A stretch of DNA of 64,000 bases, taken from assembly GCF_014651675.1 (NCBI RefSeq), contig NZ_BMXI01000006.1, forward strand, positions 1-64,000. The letters are read 5' to 3'. This DNA comes from Roseibacillus persicicus (GTDB lineage Bacteria; Verrucomicrobiota; Verrucomicrobiia; Verrucomicrobiales; Akkermansiaceae). A program made the position numbers and the translations under genes. The notes beneath the pieces are model-generated. The model saw nothing but the letters and a program-made list of their open reading frames with translations, did not search any database and was not told the DNA's origin. Shown one piece after another: positions 46,161 through 55,633 of this stretch (position 1 is the first letter of the stretch; each line of letters opens with the position of its first letter).

Positions 46161-46876
46161 TCGCGGTTGAGCTTGGCGATGTTGTCGGCTGAAATCTCTT
46201 TCGGACAAGCCGCTTCGCACTCGTACTGGTTGGTGCAGTTGCCGAAGCCCTCATCGTCCATCGCCCGGACCATCGCGAGGGTGCGTTTGTCTTTTTCGGG
46301 CTTTCCTTGGGGCAGCTGATTGAGGTGACCGGCTTTCGCTGCGACGAAGAGCATGGCGGAAGCATTTTTACAGGCTGCCACACAGGCGCCACAACCGATA
46401 CATGCCGCTGCTTCAAAGGCTTCGTCGGCGATGTTTTTGCCGATGGGCACGCTGTTGGCATCAGGAGCGGAACCCGTGCGGACGTCGATGTAGCCACCAG
46501 CGGCGATGATGCGGTCGAAGGACGAGCGATCAACTACGAGGTCTTTCAACACAGGGAAAGCGTTTGCCCGGAATGGTTCGATCCAGATGGTCTCGCCATC
46601 CTTGAAGTGACGCATGTGTACTTGGCACGTGGTGACCGCCTTTTCCTTGGAGTGGGGGACGCCGTTGATGTTGAGCGAACACATTCCGCAAATTCCCTCG
46701 CGGCAATCGTGGTCAAAGTGAATGGGCTCTTCTCCCTTGGCGATGAGTCCTTCGTTGACGATATCAAGCATCTCCAGGAAGGAGGCGCTCGCTGGAATGT
46801 CGTTCGCAGGATAGGTTTCGATATGGCCCTGGGCATCAGGACCCGCTTGGCGCCAGACTTTGAGTGTGAGATTCAT
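46124..46876 (-). CDS. sdhB: Succinate dehydrogenase iron-sulfur subunit
   Basis: The 250-residue electron-transfer subunit of complex II passes electrons from FAD to menaquinone. The 2Fe-2S site is [17 protein letters not shown] with a further Cys in AVTTC. The C-terminal domain has [14 protein letters not shown] for the 4Fe-4S and 3Fe-4S clusters, and [12 protein letters not shown] for the remaining ligands. It is last in sdhC-sdhA-sdhB, 33 bases after sdhA. The 3' end lies under the convergent ATP-grasp gene. Confidence 0.95.
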   Translation of the reverse strand: MNLTLKVWRQAGPDAQGHIETYPANDIPASASFLEMLDIVNEGLIAKGEEPIHFDHDCREGICGMCSLNINGVPHSKEKAVTTCQVHMRHFKDGETIWIEPFRANAFPVLKDLVVDRSSFDRIIAAGGYIDVRTGSAPDANSVPIGKNIADEAFEAAACIGCGACVAACKNASAMLFVAAKAGHLNQLPQGKPEKDKRTLAMVRAMDDEGFGNCTNQYECEAACPKEISADNIAKLNRDYLAASAKEALV

Positions 46877-46909
46877 TTTAGAGCTGATGAGGTTGAAAAA
46901 GGCTGAAAA

Positions 46910-48883
46910 TTAGACGTAGCTGCGGACGCTGGGCTTGAGTTCTTCGAAGACGAGTTCTTCTTTGTGCAAAGTCGGCTGTTCTCCGACACCTGTGAATTCC
47001 CAAGCGGCCACGTAGGCATATTGGTCGTCATGGCGCTTCGCTTCGCCGGCTCCGAGGAGTCCGGATTGCACTTCGGGGTCGGCCTCCGTGAACTGGTGTT
47101 CGCTGCGGAAGTGACCGCCGCAGGATTCTTCCCGCTGAAGTGCGTCGTAGCAAAGAGTGTAGGCGAACTCGAAGAAGTCCGCCACGCGTCCCGCTTTCTC
47201 GAGCTCGGAGTTCATTCCTTCGGCGCTGCCGGGAATGCGGACATTCTTCCAGAAGTCCTCACGGATGCGGTTGATTTCGACCAAAGCAGTTTCGAGGCCT
47301 TCCTTGGTGCGGGCCATGCCGCATTTGTCCCAGACGAGGAGGCCGAGCTCGCGGTGATAGCTGTCAACCGAGCGCTCGCCCTTGACTGCCATCAAGCTGT
47401 CGATGCGGTCCTTGACTGCCTTTTCCGCTTCCTTGAAAGCGCTGTCTTCGGTGGTCACCGTGCCAGGCTTTTGGGTCGCGAGGTAGTTGGGAAGAGTTGA
47501 CGGAATCACGAAGTAGCCGTCGGCCAAGCCCTGCATGAGTGCGGAGGCGCCCAAGCGGTTGGCTCCGTGGTCGGAGAAGTTGGCTTCGCCGAGCACGTGC
47601 AGACCCTTGAGGTTGGACATCAGATTGTAATCCACCCAGAGGCCGCCCATGGTGTAGTGGACCGCAGGATAGATCATCATCGGCGTCTGATAGGGGTTGT
47701 CGCCGGTGATCTTCTCATACATCTGGAAAAGGTTTCCGTAGCGGGCGCGGATGGTGTCCTCGCCGAGACGCTCGATGGCGTCGGAGAAGTCGAGAAAAAC
47801 CCCCAGCCCCGAAGCGGCCACGCCACGACCATCGTCGCAGGCTTCCTTGGCAGCGCGGGAAGAAATATCGCGGGGAGCGAGGTTACCGAAGGAAGGGTAT
47901 TTGCGCTCGAGATAGTAGTCGCGTTCCTCTTTGGGGATATCGGCTGCCTTTTTCTCGCCCTTGCGGATGGCCTCGGCGTCTTCCTTGGACTTGGGAACCC
48001 AGATTCGACCATCGTTCCGAAGGGACTCGGACATCAGGGTCAGCTTGGACTGGTAGTCGCCGCTGACGGGGATGCAGGTGGGGTGAATTTGGGTGTAGCA
48101 AGGGTTGGCAAAGTAGGCTCCGCGCTTGTGCGCCTTCCAGGCCGCCATCACGTTGCAGCCCATGGCGTTGGTGGAGAGATAGAAAACGTTGCCGTATCCG
48201 CCACTGGCCAGAATCACGGTATCCGCCGCATGGGAGGAGATTTCGCCCGTCACCATGTCGCGAACGACCACTCCTTTGGCGTGCCCGTCGACGACAACGA
48301 GGTCGAGCATCTCGTGGCGATTATACATCTCCACGCCGCCCTTCTGGACTTCCTTTTCCAAAGCTTGATAACAACCGATGAGGAGCTGCTGACCAGTCTG
48401 GCCGCGAGCGTAAAAGGTTCGGGAGACCTGAGCCCCACCGAAAGAACGGTTGTCTAACAGGCCACCGTATTCACGGGCAAAAGGAACTCCCTGCGCGGTG
48501 CACTGGTCGATGATGTTGGTCGAAACCTCGGCGAGACGATAGACATTGGACTCGCGGGAGCGGAAGTCACCGCCTTTAAGAGTATCATAGAAGAGACGGT
48601 AAACAGAGTCGCCGTCATTCTGGTAGTTCTTGGCGGCATTGATTCCACCCTGTGCGGCGATGGAGTGCGCGCGGCGGGGGGAGTCCTGGTAGCAAAAGCA
48701 TTTCACCTTGTAACCCAGCTCGGAAAGGGTGGCGGCGGCCGAGCCTCCAGCGAGTCCGCTTCCCACCACAATCACGGAATACTTCCGCTTGTTGGCAGGG
48801 TTGATGAGTTTCGAGTTCTGCTTGTGACGGGACCACTTTTCGGAAAGAGGACCGTCTGGAACGTTGCTATTGAGAGTGCTCAT
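46910..48883 (-). CDS. sdhA: Succinate dehydrogenase flavoprotein subunit
   Basis: The 657-residue catalytic subunit oxidises succinate to fumarate. The FAD site has [19 protein letters not shown], the covalent flavin His is in [15 protein letters not shown], and substrate residues lie in [15 protein letters not shown]. The C-terminal block reads [17 protein letters not shown], then [19 protein letters not shown]. This longer form, with a separate cytochrome b but no sdhD gene, matches menaquinone-linked type B complexes of Bacteroidota, Chlorobi and Verrucomicrobiota. It sits between sdhC (24 bases) and sdhB. Confidence 0.95.
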   Translation of the reverse strand: MSTLNSNVPDGPLSEKWSRHKQNSKLINPANKRKYSVIVVGSGLAGGSAAATLSELGYKVKCFCYQDSPRRAHSIAAQGGINAAKNYQNDGDSVYRLFYDTLKGGDFRSRESNVYRLAEVSTNIIDQCTAQGVPFAREYGGLLDNRSFGGAQVSRTFYARGQTGQQLLIGCYQALEKEVQKGGVEMYNRHEMLDLVVVDGHAKGVVVRDMVTGEISSHAADTVILASGGYGNVFYLSTNAMGCNVMAAWKAHKRGAYFANPCYTQIHPTCIPVSGDYQSKLTLMSESLRNDGRIWVPKSKEDAEAIRKGEKKAADIPKEERDYYLERKYPSFGNLAPRDISSRAAKEACDDGRGVAASGLGVFLDFSDAIERLGEDTIRARYGNLFQMYEKITGDNPYQTPMMIYPAVHYTMGGLWVDYNLMSNLKGLHVLGEANFSDHGANRLGASALMQGLADGYFVIPSTLPNYLATQKPGTVTTEDSAFKEAEKAVKDRIDSLMAVKGERSVDSYHRELGLLVWDKCGMARTKEGLETALVEINRIREDFWKNVRIPGSAEGMNSELEKAGRVADFFEFAYTLCYDALQREESCGGHFRSEHQFTEADPEVQSGLLGAGEAKRHDDQYAYVAAWEFTGVGEQPTLHKEELVFEELKPSVRSYV

Positions 48884-48907
48884 GAAGTTGGGAAAAGGAG
48901 TGAAAAA

Positions 48908-49588
48908 TTAGCTGCCGTAACCGAAAATCCGGATGGAGATGGGAATGGAAAGGAACCCGACGAGAATCAGGAGGGAATAGGCCTTGCCGAGCTTATCGAG
49001 AAGGCTGCGGGTCTTGGAGGAGCTGAAGCCGAGAGTCTGGAAGGCAGAGGAAAAACCGTGACTGAGGTGCGAGCAAAGCAGGGTCATCGAGATGGCGTAG
49101 AAGATGACCACGAGCCAATTCTGGAAACCGACAATCACCATTTGATAGGGGCTTTCGGCTGCGATCTTGGCCAGTTGGGCGTCGGTGCGGACGGTGAAGT
49201 GGAGAATGTGGAAAATGATGAAGGCGAGAACCGTGAGGCCGGACCAAATCATAATCTTGGAAGACTTGCTGGCCCGGAGGGTGTCCTCGTGGGCGTAGGC
49301 GATGCGCGCGGCGCGGTTCTGACGAGTCAGGGACACCGTGGCGACTACGTGAAGCACCAAAGAACCGAGGAGAACGAGACGGGCGACCCAAACCGCAGCG
49401 CCGTGACCGAGTCCATGCAACCACTCTGCATAGTGGTTGAAGGCTTCTTCGCCGACAAAGACGAGCAAGTTACCAATGAGGTGGGCGACGAGAAATCCGA
49501 TAAAAACTAGGCCAGTGACGGCAACTACCGTCTTTTTGCCAATCGAAGAATCCCAGAGTGAGCGGACAGATTGCGTGAGTGCGGTCAT
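48908..49588 (-). CDS. sdhC: Succinate dehydrogenase cytochrome b subunit
   Basis: The 226-residue inner-membrane protein has five membrane segments and anchors SdhAB and carries heme. Conserved histidines occur in HLIGNLLVF, HYAEWLHGLGHG, HVVATVSL, HILHF and HLSHGFSSAF, enough for two b hemes as in the Bacillus/Wolinella-type diheme cytochrome. It is the first gene of the operon; its leader (49589-49761) separates it from a divergent outer-membrane-type gene. Absence of sdhD supports the type B assignment. Confidence 0.9.
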   Translation of the reverse strand: MTALTQSVRSLWDSSIGKKTVVAVTGLVFIGFLVAHLIGNLLVFVGEEAFNHYAEWLHGLGHGAAVWVARLVLLGSLVLHVVATVSLTRQNRAARIAYAHEDTLRASKSSKIMIWSGLTVLAFIIFHILHFTVRTDAQLAKIAAESPYQMVIVGFQNWLVVIFYAISMTLLCSHLSHGFSSAFQTLGFSSSKTRSLLDKLGKAYSLLILVGFLSIPISIRIFGYGS

Positions 49589-49761
49589 GGAGTGCTAGGC
49601 GGGGGAAGGTGCGCCGACTTGCTTGATTTCGCAAGGGATAATGTGGCACAATTCGACTTCCTTTTGTCAGTTGGCTATTGCGACTCAGTCTCGTTTGAAG
49701 AGGAGGGCTTATAAAAAAGTGATTGTGGATTTGGTGATAGTTAGTTATTCTTAACAATGTC

Positions 49762-50379
49762 ATGAGAACAACTGCTCTACTTACCCTAGTTGCCTCTGCG
49801 AGCCTCGGCTTCGCGGGCGAATCTCCCAAGGCCGCTTTGATTCCTGCTGCTGTCATCCCACAGACATCTTCGGGCTGCGCAGAGTGTCTCAAGCATTCGG
49901 GACTATTTCTCGGGGCAGGGGTTGATTACTTCTTCGATGCGGAAGAAGAGTATTACAACGGCCGCGCCGGATATGAGTGGGCTGGCAAGTCTGGTAACTA
50001 CACCCAGTCTCTCTTCTTGGAAGTCGGCTGGATGGACAGTGACAGTGATTTCGGTTCCTTGGAGGCAGTTCCTGTCACCTTGAATTACGAATACAAGCGT
50101 GCTTTGTTCAAGTGCCTGAATTTCTACGTTGGCGCTGGTGCGGGGGTGGCTTTCGTTGATTCCGAATTCCAAGAATATAAGGATGGAAAGCCGACCGGAG
50201 TATTCAATAGCGACGACGACAGTGTCTTCGTCATTCAAGCCTTCGCTGGTTTGACTTATTGCATTACTGAAAGTGTAGAGCTCTACGGAGGAGTTCGCTA
50301 TCTCTGGTCCGATGACATCGGCCAAGGCGACGGCTTCGACGACTGGTCGATTGGCGGCGGACTGCGCGTGAAGTTCTAG
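49762..50379 (+). CDS. Outer-membrane beta-barrel protein
   Basis: The 205-residue exported protein has a signal peptide (MRTTALLTLVASASLGFAG). The mature part has alternating amphipathic strands (YNGRAGYEWAGKSGNYTQSL, ACFKCLNFYVGAGAGVAF-like segments, EYKRALFKCLNFYVGAG) and ends in SIGGGLRVKF, a terminal aromatic strand typical of proteins inserted by BamA. It resembles small OmpA-like or porin-like eight-strand barrels. It has two cysteines (CAECLKH) near residue 40. No ligand can be assigned. It ends in a bidirectional terminator. Confidence 0.75.
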   Translation: MRTTALLTLVASASLGFAGESPKAALIPAAVIPQTSSGCAECLKHSGLFLGAGVDYFFDAEEEYYNGRAGYEWAGKSGNYTQSLFLEVGWMDSDSDFGSLEAVPVTLNYEYKRALFKCLNFYVGAGAGVAFVDSEFQEYKDGKPTGVFNSDDDSVFVIQAFAGLTYCITESVELYGGVRYLWSDDIGQGDGFDDWSIGGGLRVKF

Positions 50380-50408
50380 GTTCCTTACGCTAACAATTTT
50401 TTCGAAAG

Positions 50409-50441
50409 AGACCGCTTCCACTGAGGGAGCGGTCTTTTTTT
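50409..50441. terminator. Bidirectional intrinsic terminator
   Basis: The stem agaccgct / agcggtct with loop tccactgaggg is followed by seven T on the plus strand and CTTTC on the minus strand. It separates the barrel gene from the convergent hydrolase gene whose stop is at 50440. Confidence 0.8.
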
Positions 50442-51036
50442 ATGCCAAGGGAAAGCGGGCTTTCTCCGCCGCTGGAGTGGTGTGAGGGCCGTGTCCCGGA
50501 TAGAGTCGGGTCTCGTCTGGTAAAGTGAGAAGCTTGGTGCGAATCCCGTCGAATAAGGTCGGACCGTCACCGCCTGGCAGGTCCGTTCGGCCAGACCCGT
50601 GATTAAAAATGGTGTCGCCTGAGAGAGCCAAGCCGTGAGCGGGCAGCGAGTAGACCACGGAGTCGGGGGAGTGCCCGGGCACGTGGAGGAGATCGAATTT
50701 GAACTGACCGAGGGTTAGCTCTCTCTTTCCCTCCAACACCCCGGTGACTTCAAATTCTCCAACGCTGACTGGAAGTCCCCAGGCCCGGGCTTGCTCGTCG
50801 AGGGTGAGCTCTCTGGAAAATGGCGCGAAGGCGTGGATGGGACAGTTGAAGCGGGAGGCATCCTCGACATGGTCGAAGTGTTGATGGGTGAGCAAGAGAT
50901 GATCCGGATAGAGGTCTTTTTGCTCGAGCCATTCAAAGATTCCTTCGGGGGCATCAATGAGCAGCGTCGTTCCTCCATCCTCCAGCAGGTATCCGTTGGT
51001 GGCGACGGTGCCTCCGGTATATTGTTCCAAGTTCAT
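50440..51036 (-). CDS. Metallo-beta-lactamase fold hydrolase
   Basis: The 198-residue cytoplasmic protein is of glyoxalase II-like size. Metal ligands are in order: HQHFDH (H-x-H-x-D-H), His in HVPGHSPDSV, Asp in LSGDTIFNHGSGRTD and His in YPGHGPHT. The SGRTD segment and lack of an extra C-terminal domain place it with the short YcbL-like hydroxyacylglutathione-hydrolase relatives. Two metals, probably Zn or Fe, are expected. The substrate is unknown. It is not in an operon; the divergent gene starts about 105 bases away. Confidence 0.85.
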   Translation of the reverse strand: MNLEQYTGGTVATNGYLLEDGGTTLLIDAPEGIFEWLEQKDLYPDHLLLTHQHFDHVEDASRFNCPIHAFAPFSRELTLDEQARAWGLPVSVGEFEVTGVLEGKRELTLGQFKFDLLHVPGHSPDSVVYSLPAHGLALSGDTIFNHGSGRTDLPGGDGPTLFDGIRTKLLTLPDETRLYPGHGPHTTPAAEKARFPLA

Positions 51037-51141
51037 GGCGGGAATAAAGCGGTGGGAGACCCTCTTGTCGATGATGAGGAAAAATTGATTTTCGGTTAAA
51101 GTTCTTCTCTTTTTGTCTTTTCCGATTGAAGGTGTGTTCCG

Positions 51142-51858
51142 ATGAATCGATTAATTCTGAGCCTTTCGCTTTTGCTTACGTTCTCTCTCTCGGCCGCTGA
51201 GGAGAAGGAGCCCTCCCTTGTCTATCAGGAGCAGCAACTCCGTGGCTGGACCGTTCGGGTGAATGAACGTCTGTTGCCCGAGGGCGATCTCTACGAAGGC
51301 TTGGGTGTCAAGGCGCACGCGTTGCTGGAAGCGAGTCTCATCCGCATTGCTCTTCTCGTTCCTGAAAGGCAACTGCTTGATTTGCAGAAGGTGACCATTG
51401 TGCTGGACGAACATCCCAAACTACGCGCAGCCCAATATCATCCCTCAGTGGGCTGGTTGGAGGAGAATGGATATGACCCGCAGTTGGGCAAATGCGTGCA
51501 CATTTCCAAAGCGTCTTTTTTCATTGAGGAGAGGCATGTCTTTCAGCAGCCTTCGGTTGTTCTTCACGAGCTTGCCCACGCTTATCACGATCAAGTTCTA
51601 GGCTGGGACTTTCCCCCAATCGTTGAGGCTTTCGCCAAAGCGCAGGAGAAAGGAGACTACGAAGAGGTTCTTCATATCAGCGGAAAGAAGGTGCGACATT
51701 ACGCCCTGACCGATCACAAGGAATACTTTGCGGAAGCGACCGAGGCGTGGTTCGGCATGAATGATTTCTTTCCCTTCGTGAGACCGGAGTTGAAAGCGCA
51801 TGATGGGACCTTGTATGAAGTTGTTGGCAAAATCTGGGAGGCGAAGGCAGGCAACTGA
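51142..51858 (+). CDS. Secreted HExxH metallopeptidase-like protein
   Basis: The 238-residue product has a signal peptide (about 1-19). The zinc site HELAH is at residues 142-146, with a likely third ligand E198 in EYFAEATEAWFG, the gluzincin-type arrangement also seen in anthrax lethal-factor-like proteins. The N-terminal part is beta-type (LRGWTVRVNERLL). The family is recognised only loosely. It is convergent with the symporter operon at 51898 and alone on its strand. A protease acting outside the cytoplasm is likely but the target is unknown. Confidence 0.7.
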   Translation: MNRLILSLSLLLTFSLSAAEEKEPSLVYQEQQLRGWTVRVNERLLPEGDLYEGLGVKAHALLEASLIRIALLVPERQLLDLQKVTIVLDEHPKLRAAQYHPSVGWLEENGYDPQLGKCVHISKASFFIEERHVFQQPSVVLHELAHAYHDQVLGWDFPPIVEAFAKAQEKGDYEEVLHISGKKVRHYALTDHKEYFAEATEAWFGMNDFFPFVRPELKAHDGTLYEVVGKIWEAKAGN

Positions 51859-51897
51859 AGCGAGCGCCTCAGATGAGTTTCTGCTATTGAAAGGCTC

Positions 51898-53490
51898 TTA
51901 AGAGCTCTGCTGGCGGGCAGACCATTTGGTAACAACGATGAAGACCAAGACGTTTACGACCAGGCCGCAGAAGCCCACATCGAGGTGAGACTTGAGCTCG
52001 GTGGTCAGTTCCACGATGCTCGCGTCCTCTCCGAAGAGCAGGGGGCTGAGTCCGGGGAAAAGGAACACGGTCATGATTCCGGCTGCTAGCCCGGAAACCG
52101 CCCCCGTGAGGGTTCCTTTTTTGAGAAAAAGCATATCGATGGTGATGGGAAGCAACTGCGCGGAAAATGCCATCGCTAGAAAAAAGAACTGGGCGATAGT
52201 CGATAGGAAGGGAGAGTCGGCCAGGCTATGGGCAATGTAAGCCGAGGCGATCGTAGCGACCACGATAACAATGCGCCCGACCCAAGTGCGTTCTGATTCC
52301 GTTGAGCGCGGGCGAAGCGGCTTGTAGACATCGCGAGTGACGATTCCGGAGAGCGCATGCAGTGCGGAGTCGGCGGTAGACATGGAGGCCGCCATGACCG
52401 CGACAAGAATCAGGGTGACAATAAAGACTCCAAACGAGCCGAGCATGGCGGGCAGGGTCTCGGTGATGACTGCGATAACGATCTGGTCGGGGCGGGCGAG
52501 ATGGGTTGCCGCTTCTTCGGAGCCGGTGGGATAGAGGACTTGTCCCCCGAGTCCGACTAGAAAGACACCCATCAAGAAGCAGACGGGCAAAATGGTGGAG
52601 AAGATGATGGAAGTCTTTCGGAGCGTGTCCCGATCTCGGGCCGAATAAAAGCGCATCCATTGCGACGGCTGAATCACCGAGGCGAGGGAGGCGAAGAGAC
52701 AGAAGGTGAGAGCGGCGGTGGCATTGAATGGCGCGCCAGGTTCCGGCATGGTGAGAAATTTTCCGTCGAGTTGGGACACTTTTTGAAAGTAGTTGGCGGG
52801 GCCATCGAGCGCGTGAAAGATGGCAATTCCGGATACCAGCATGGCGGTGAGCAGAAGGAGACCCTGCACCACGTCGGTCCACGCAACGGAGCGCATGCCA
52901 CCGATGAGAACATAGACCATCGTGATCAGAGCGAGAGCGAAGACCCCGGTATCGTAAATCGTAATCTCGGTGCCGAGGAGGACGAAAGGGGGAGTGTCTT
53001 TGAAAAGGCCCTCCGCCAGTTCGCCTCCTGCCTTGACCTGCATAATGATGTAGGGAATGGCGTAGAGCGCGCCGGTGAGAACCACCAGGAAACGGAGCAT
53101 CCGGGACTCGCCATAATGATGGACGATCATGTCGGCCGGGGTGATGAAGCCGTGCTTGTGACCAGCTGCCCGGATGCGATCTCCGATGAGGTAGATGGCC
53201 GCCGCTGCAACGGGTAGATTGAGGGCATAGAGCATTGGAGAGACTCCATTGCTATAGACCCATCCCGGAAAGGTGAGAATGGCGAAGCCTGAGAAATAGG
53301 TGGCCATGATGGTGAGGGACGTGACCAGGATTCCCTGCCCACGTCCGGCCAGGTAGTAGTCCGCTTCTGCGTCCTTGGCGGCACGGCTTTTGAGTAGGGA
53401 GAAGACCCCCAGGGCAAGGAGCAGGATGAGGTAACCGCCCAGAACGAAGTAGGGAGTGTTGCCGAGGTTGCTTGAGGAGGAAAGAATCAT
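51898..53490 (-). CDS. Sodium:solute symporter (SSS family)
   Basis: The 530-residue inner-membrane transporter of the PutP/PanF/SGLT class has about 13 membrane segments. It shows AEADYYLAGRGQG-type loop 1, then TYFSGFAILTFPGWVYSNG, with SMRSV-like and AAMMSTADSALHA-type segments (here MAASMSTADSALHALSG) that mark the sodium site. The substrate cannot be read from sequence; family members carry sugars, inositols, amino acids or organic acids. It is the last gene of the Moc-like operon and 9 bases from a small partner membrane protein. A cyclitol or sugar is therefore the best guess. Confidence 0.85.
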   Translation of the reverse strand: MILSSSSNLGNTPYFVLGGYLILLLALGVFSLLKSRAAKDAEADYYLAGRGQGILVTSLTIMATYFSGFAILTFPGWVYSNGVSPMLYALNLPVAAAAIYLIGDRIRAAGHKHGFITPADMIVHHYGESRMLRFLVVLTGALYAIPYIIMQVKAGGELAEGLFKDTPPFVLLGTEITIYDTGVFALALITMVYVLIGGMRSVAWTDVVQGLLLLTAMLVSGIAIFHALDGPANYFQKVSQLDGKFLTMPEPGAPFNATAALTFCLFASLASVIQPSQWMRFYSARDRDTLRKTSIIFSTILPVCFLMGVFLVGLGGQVLYPTGSEEAATHLARPDQIVIAVITETLPAMLGSFGVFIVTLILVAVMAASMSTADSALHALSGIVTRDVYKPLRPRSTESERTWVGRIVIVVATIASAYIAHSLADSPFLSTIAQFFFLAMAFSAQLLPITIDMLFLKKGTLTGAVSGLAAGIMTVFLFPGLSPLLFGEDASIVELTTELKSHLDVGFCGLVVNVLVFIVVTKWSARQQSS

Positions 53491-53499
53491 GGGCGGGTG

Positions 53500-53709
53500 T
53501 TATTCGGCATCGTTTTTCCAGATTGTCTGGGCGGCTGTGACCACGCAGCCCGCCATCACGGCGAACCAAAGGAGGGTCCAGAGATAGAGGGCCGGGATGC
53601 CAAACCAGATGGCAGGATTCTCGGCGGTGCCGTCAATGAGCATGGCTCCAGGTCCGGGGCCCATTAATAGGGCGAACAAAAAGAGCGCGGCAAGAGCTTT
53701 GAACTTCAT
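53500..53709 (-). CDS. Small membrane protein paired with symporter (DUF3311-like)
   Basis: The 69-residue product has two hydrophobic segments with GIPALYLWTLLWFAVMAG, the P-x-(L/I)Y-LW signature of DUF3311/YhdT proteins that usually sit next to SSS symporters and probably help them. It overlaps the TIM-barrel gene by 4 bases (ATGA) and lies 9 bases before the symporter, so it belongs to the operon. The biochemical role is unknown. Confidence 0.75.
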   Translation of the reverse strand: MKFKALAALFLFALLMGPGPGAMLIDGTAENPAIWFGIPALYLWTLLWFAVMAGCVVTAAQTIWKNDAE

Positions 53710-54608
53710 GGTATTTGGGGGGCTTTGATTTGTTCGAGAATGCGCTCCATCCGTTTGCCGTATTCGATGAAGCTATCGAAGCGTGCCTGGTCTGAGGCGG
53801 ACAGGCTCTCATCGTGAAAGACCACCGAGAGGTGGGGCTCGATGCTCAAAAAACCTTCGTAGCCGGTCTGGTGCAGATCGCCTACAATTTTGACGACCTC
53901 ACCATCTCCTTCGCCCGGCCAGACATAGTCGGCATCTTCAAAGACGGACTCGGGGTTGTCACGGAGGAAGCGGCCGTCCTTGATGTGGACGTGGGCAATG
54001 TGCTGGCGAACCTGTTGATAGAATTCCCAAGAAGATTGTGGTGGATGTGGAGCGGGTTTCGTGCGGTCGAGAGTGGTGGCGGGATTCGCGGTGTCGAAGA
54101 TGAGCTTCAGTCCTGGAACCTTTTCAAGAAGTTCCATCGTGAAAGGCCATCCCATGCCTCCGTAGTTGGCACAGTTCTCATGGAGGGCTTCGAGCCCTTC
54201 TTCGGCGAACCGATCCACGACCCGTCGCAGACGGTCCACACGTTCTTCAACCATCTGGTCCCGGGCATCGCGGTCGCGCAGGACGGCGTAGCTCATGATG
54301 CGGATGTGTTTGGTGCCGAGGGCTTTCATACGGGGAATGGCCCGCTCAATCTCCTCCCAGTCGCGGTCCATCGGTTCGAGTATGGACTTTCCCCAATTGC
54401 AAATGGTGGAACCCAAGGCGTTGACCTTGATTTGATGGGTTTCGAGTTGTTCGGCGACATTCTCAAAGTCAGCCTCCGGGATGTCGGTGATGTTCTGACC
54501 ATTGATAGCGCGGAGTTCCAGGTGGGACCAGCCGAGGGTCTTGATGGCGCGGATCTGGCCTTCGATTTCATTGGCGGCTTCGTCTGCGAATCCTGTGAGT
54601 TTAATCAT
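53706..54608 (-). CDS. Sugar phosphate isomerase/epimerase (IolE/MocC-like)
   Basis: The 300-residue AP-endonuclease-family-2 TIM barrel acts in the cytoplasm on sugars or inositol derivatives. It starts KLTGFADEAANEIEGQIRAI, has the metal residues E in LEALHENCANYG, D in LIFDTANPATT, H in AHVHIKDGRFL and E in LSIEPHLSVVF. In the moc and iol pathways such a protein (MocC or IolE) dehydrates 2-keto-inositol. It overlaps the genes on both sides by 4 bases, so its product acts in the same pathway as the dehydrogenase upstream. A related but Tat-exported protein lies at 62222-63121. Confidence 0.85.
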   Translation of the reverse strand: MIKLTGFADEAANEIEGQIRAIKTLGWSHLELRAINGQNITDIPEADFENVAEQLETHQIKVNALGSTICNWGKSILEPMDRDWEEIERAIPRMKALGTKHIRIMSYAVLRDRDARDQMVEERVDRLRRVVDRFAEEGLEALHENCANYGGMGWPFTMELLEKVPGLKLIFDTANPATTLDRTKPAPHPPQSSWEFYQQVRQHIAHVHIKDGRFLRDNPESVFEDADYVWPGEGDGEVVKIVGDLHQTGYEGFLSIEPHLSVVFHDESLSASDQARFDSFIEYGKRMERILEQIKAPQIP

Positions 54609-55633
54609 GAGAGTGGAATGAGGGTTTCTTGCTGTTGGGACTTCTTGATGCCGTCAAAGATGGAGCTCAGTCGAATGGCCTCATCCCGCGTGACGGAGTA
54701 AGGATGGTCATCGAGTAGGTCGGCGGCAACGTCGCGGTAGATTTCGACCGGGTCGCCGTAGAGATCGTCGCCAACAGTTTCGCTGCGGGTTTCTGCTCCT
54801 TCGCCCTCCATGTCCTTGAACTTGGTAGGGTCGGCTGGCCGGGTGGGGATGCCGGTCGTGATCTCCAGCTTGGTGTCGTTGCCAATGATGCAGCCGCCGG
54901 TGCCTTGCACGAACCAATGGGGAAGGGCTTGGGGGGAGAAGGACCACTGGGAGTGAACTCGAACGCCATTCTCCATCGTGATGAGGGAGTAGAACGTGTC
55001 CTCCGCATCTCCGGGATTGAGGACTTGGGCGCAAGAGCCAAAGAGGTGCTTCGGCTTGCTGTTGGCCAGAAGCATGGGCGGTTCGATGAGGTGGGCTCCC
55101 CAGTTCAGGATGATTCCACCACCAAATTTGCTTTCGGTTTGCCAGTCGTCGCGGGTTGCGAAGCCGTAGACGGAGCGATGAATGGCAAAGACCCGGCCGA
55201 TTTCTCCGGACTCGATGATTTCGCGAATTCGTCGATAGTCCGTGCCCCAACGTGCGGGTAAAAAGGGGAAGACCTTTTTGCCAGCCTGCTCGGCGGTGCC
55301 GTAGATCCGAGCGACCTCTTCGCGGGTGATTCCCAACGGTTTGGTGATCAGGGTGTGGCAACCGGCAGCGAGAACGTGGCAGGCCATCTCACAATGCTGA
55401 TCGTTGCGTGTGACTATGACGACGAGGTCAATTTCGCACTCGCGTAGCATTCGGTGGTAGTCGGTAAAGGTGGGGCAATCGAAGTCAGCGCGGGCTTGCG
55501 CTAGGCTGGGCTCGGATCGGCTTGTAACGGCGACCACTTGGAAGGCCTGCGGGTTTCCTAGCAAGCCGGTGGCATGCAAAAATCGGGCGCTGCGGCCGTA
55601 GCCGATGATGGCGGTGTGGATGGGATTGTTCAT
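54605..55633 (-). CDS. Gfo/Idh/MocA family oxidoreductase
   Basis: The 342-residue NAD(P)-dependent dehydrogenase has an N-terminal Rossmann domain (HTAIIGYGRSARFLHATG, then ITKPLGITREEV with the Lys-Pro pair) and a C-terminal substrate domain. Members oxidise inositols, amino-cyclitols or sugars; MocA itself oxidises rhizopine-derived inositol. It overlaps the deacetylase and TIM-barrel genes by 4 bases each. Placement next to an IolE/MocC-like protein makes inositol or keto-sugar chemistry likely. No export signal was seen, so the substrate must first be imported. Confidence 0.88.
   Translation of the reverse strand: MNNPIHTAIIGYGRSARFLHATGLLGNPQAFQVVAVTSRSEPSLAQARADFDCPTFTDYHRMLRECEIDLVVIVTRNDQHCEMACHVLAAGCHTLITKPLGITREEVARIYGTAEQAGKKVFPFLPARWGTDYRRIREIIESGEIGRVFAIHRSVYGFATRDDWQTESKFGGGIILNWGAHLIEPPMLLANSKPKHLFGSCAQVLNPGDAEDTFYSLITMENGVRVHSQWSFSPQALPHWFVQGTGGCIIGNDTKLEITTGIPTRPADPTKFKDMEGEGAETRSETVGDDLYGDPVEIYRDVAADLLDDHPYSVTRDEAIRLSSIFDGIKKSQQQETLIPLS

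Noticed and set aside
47567-48457. Plus-strand frame of 296 codons opposite sdhA
   Set aside because: Shadow of sdhA; no recognised motif or ribosome-binding site.
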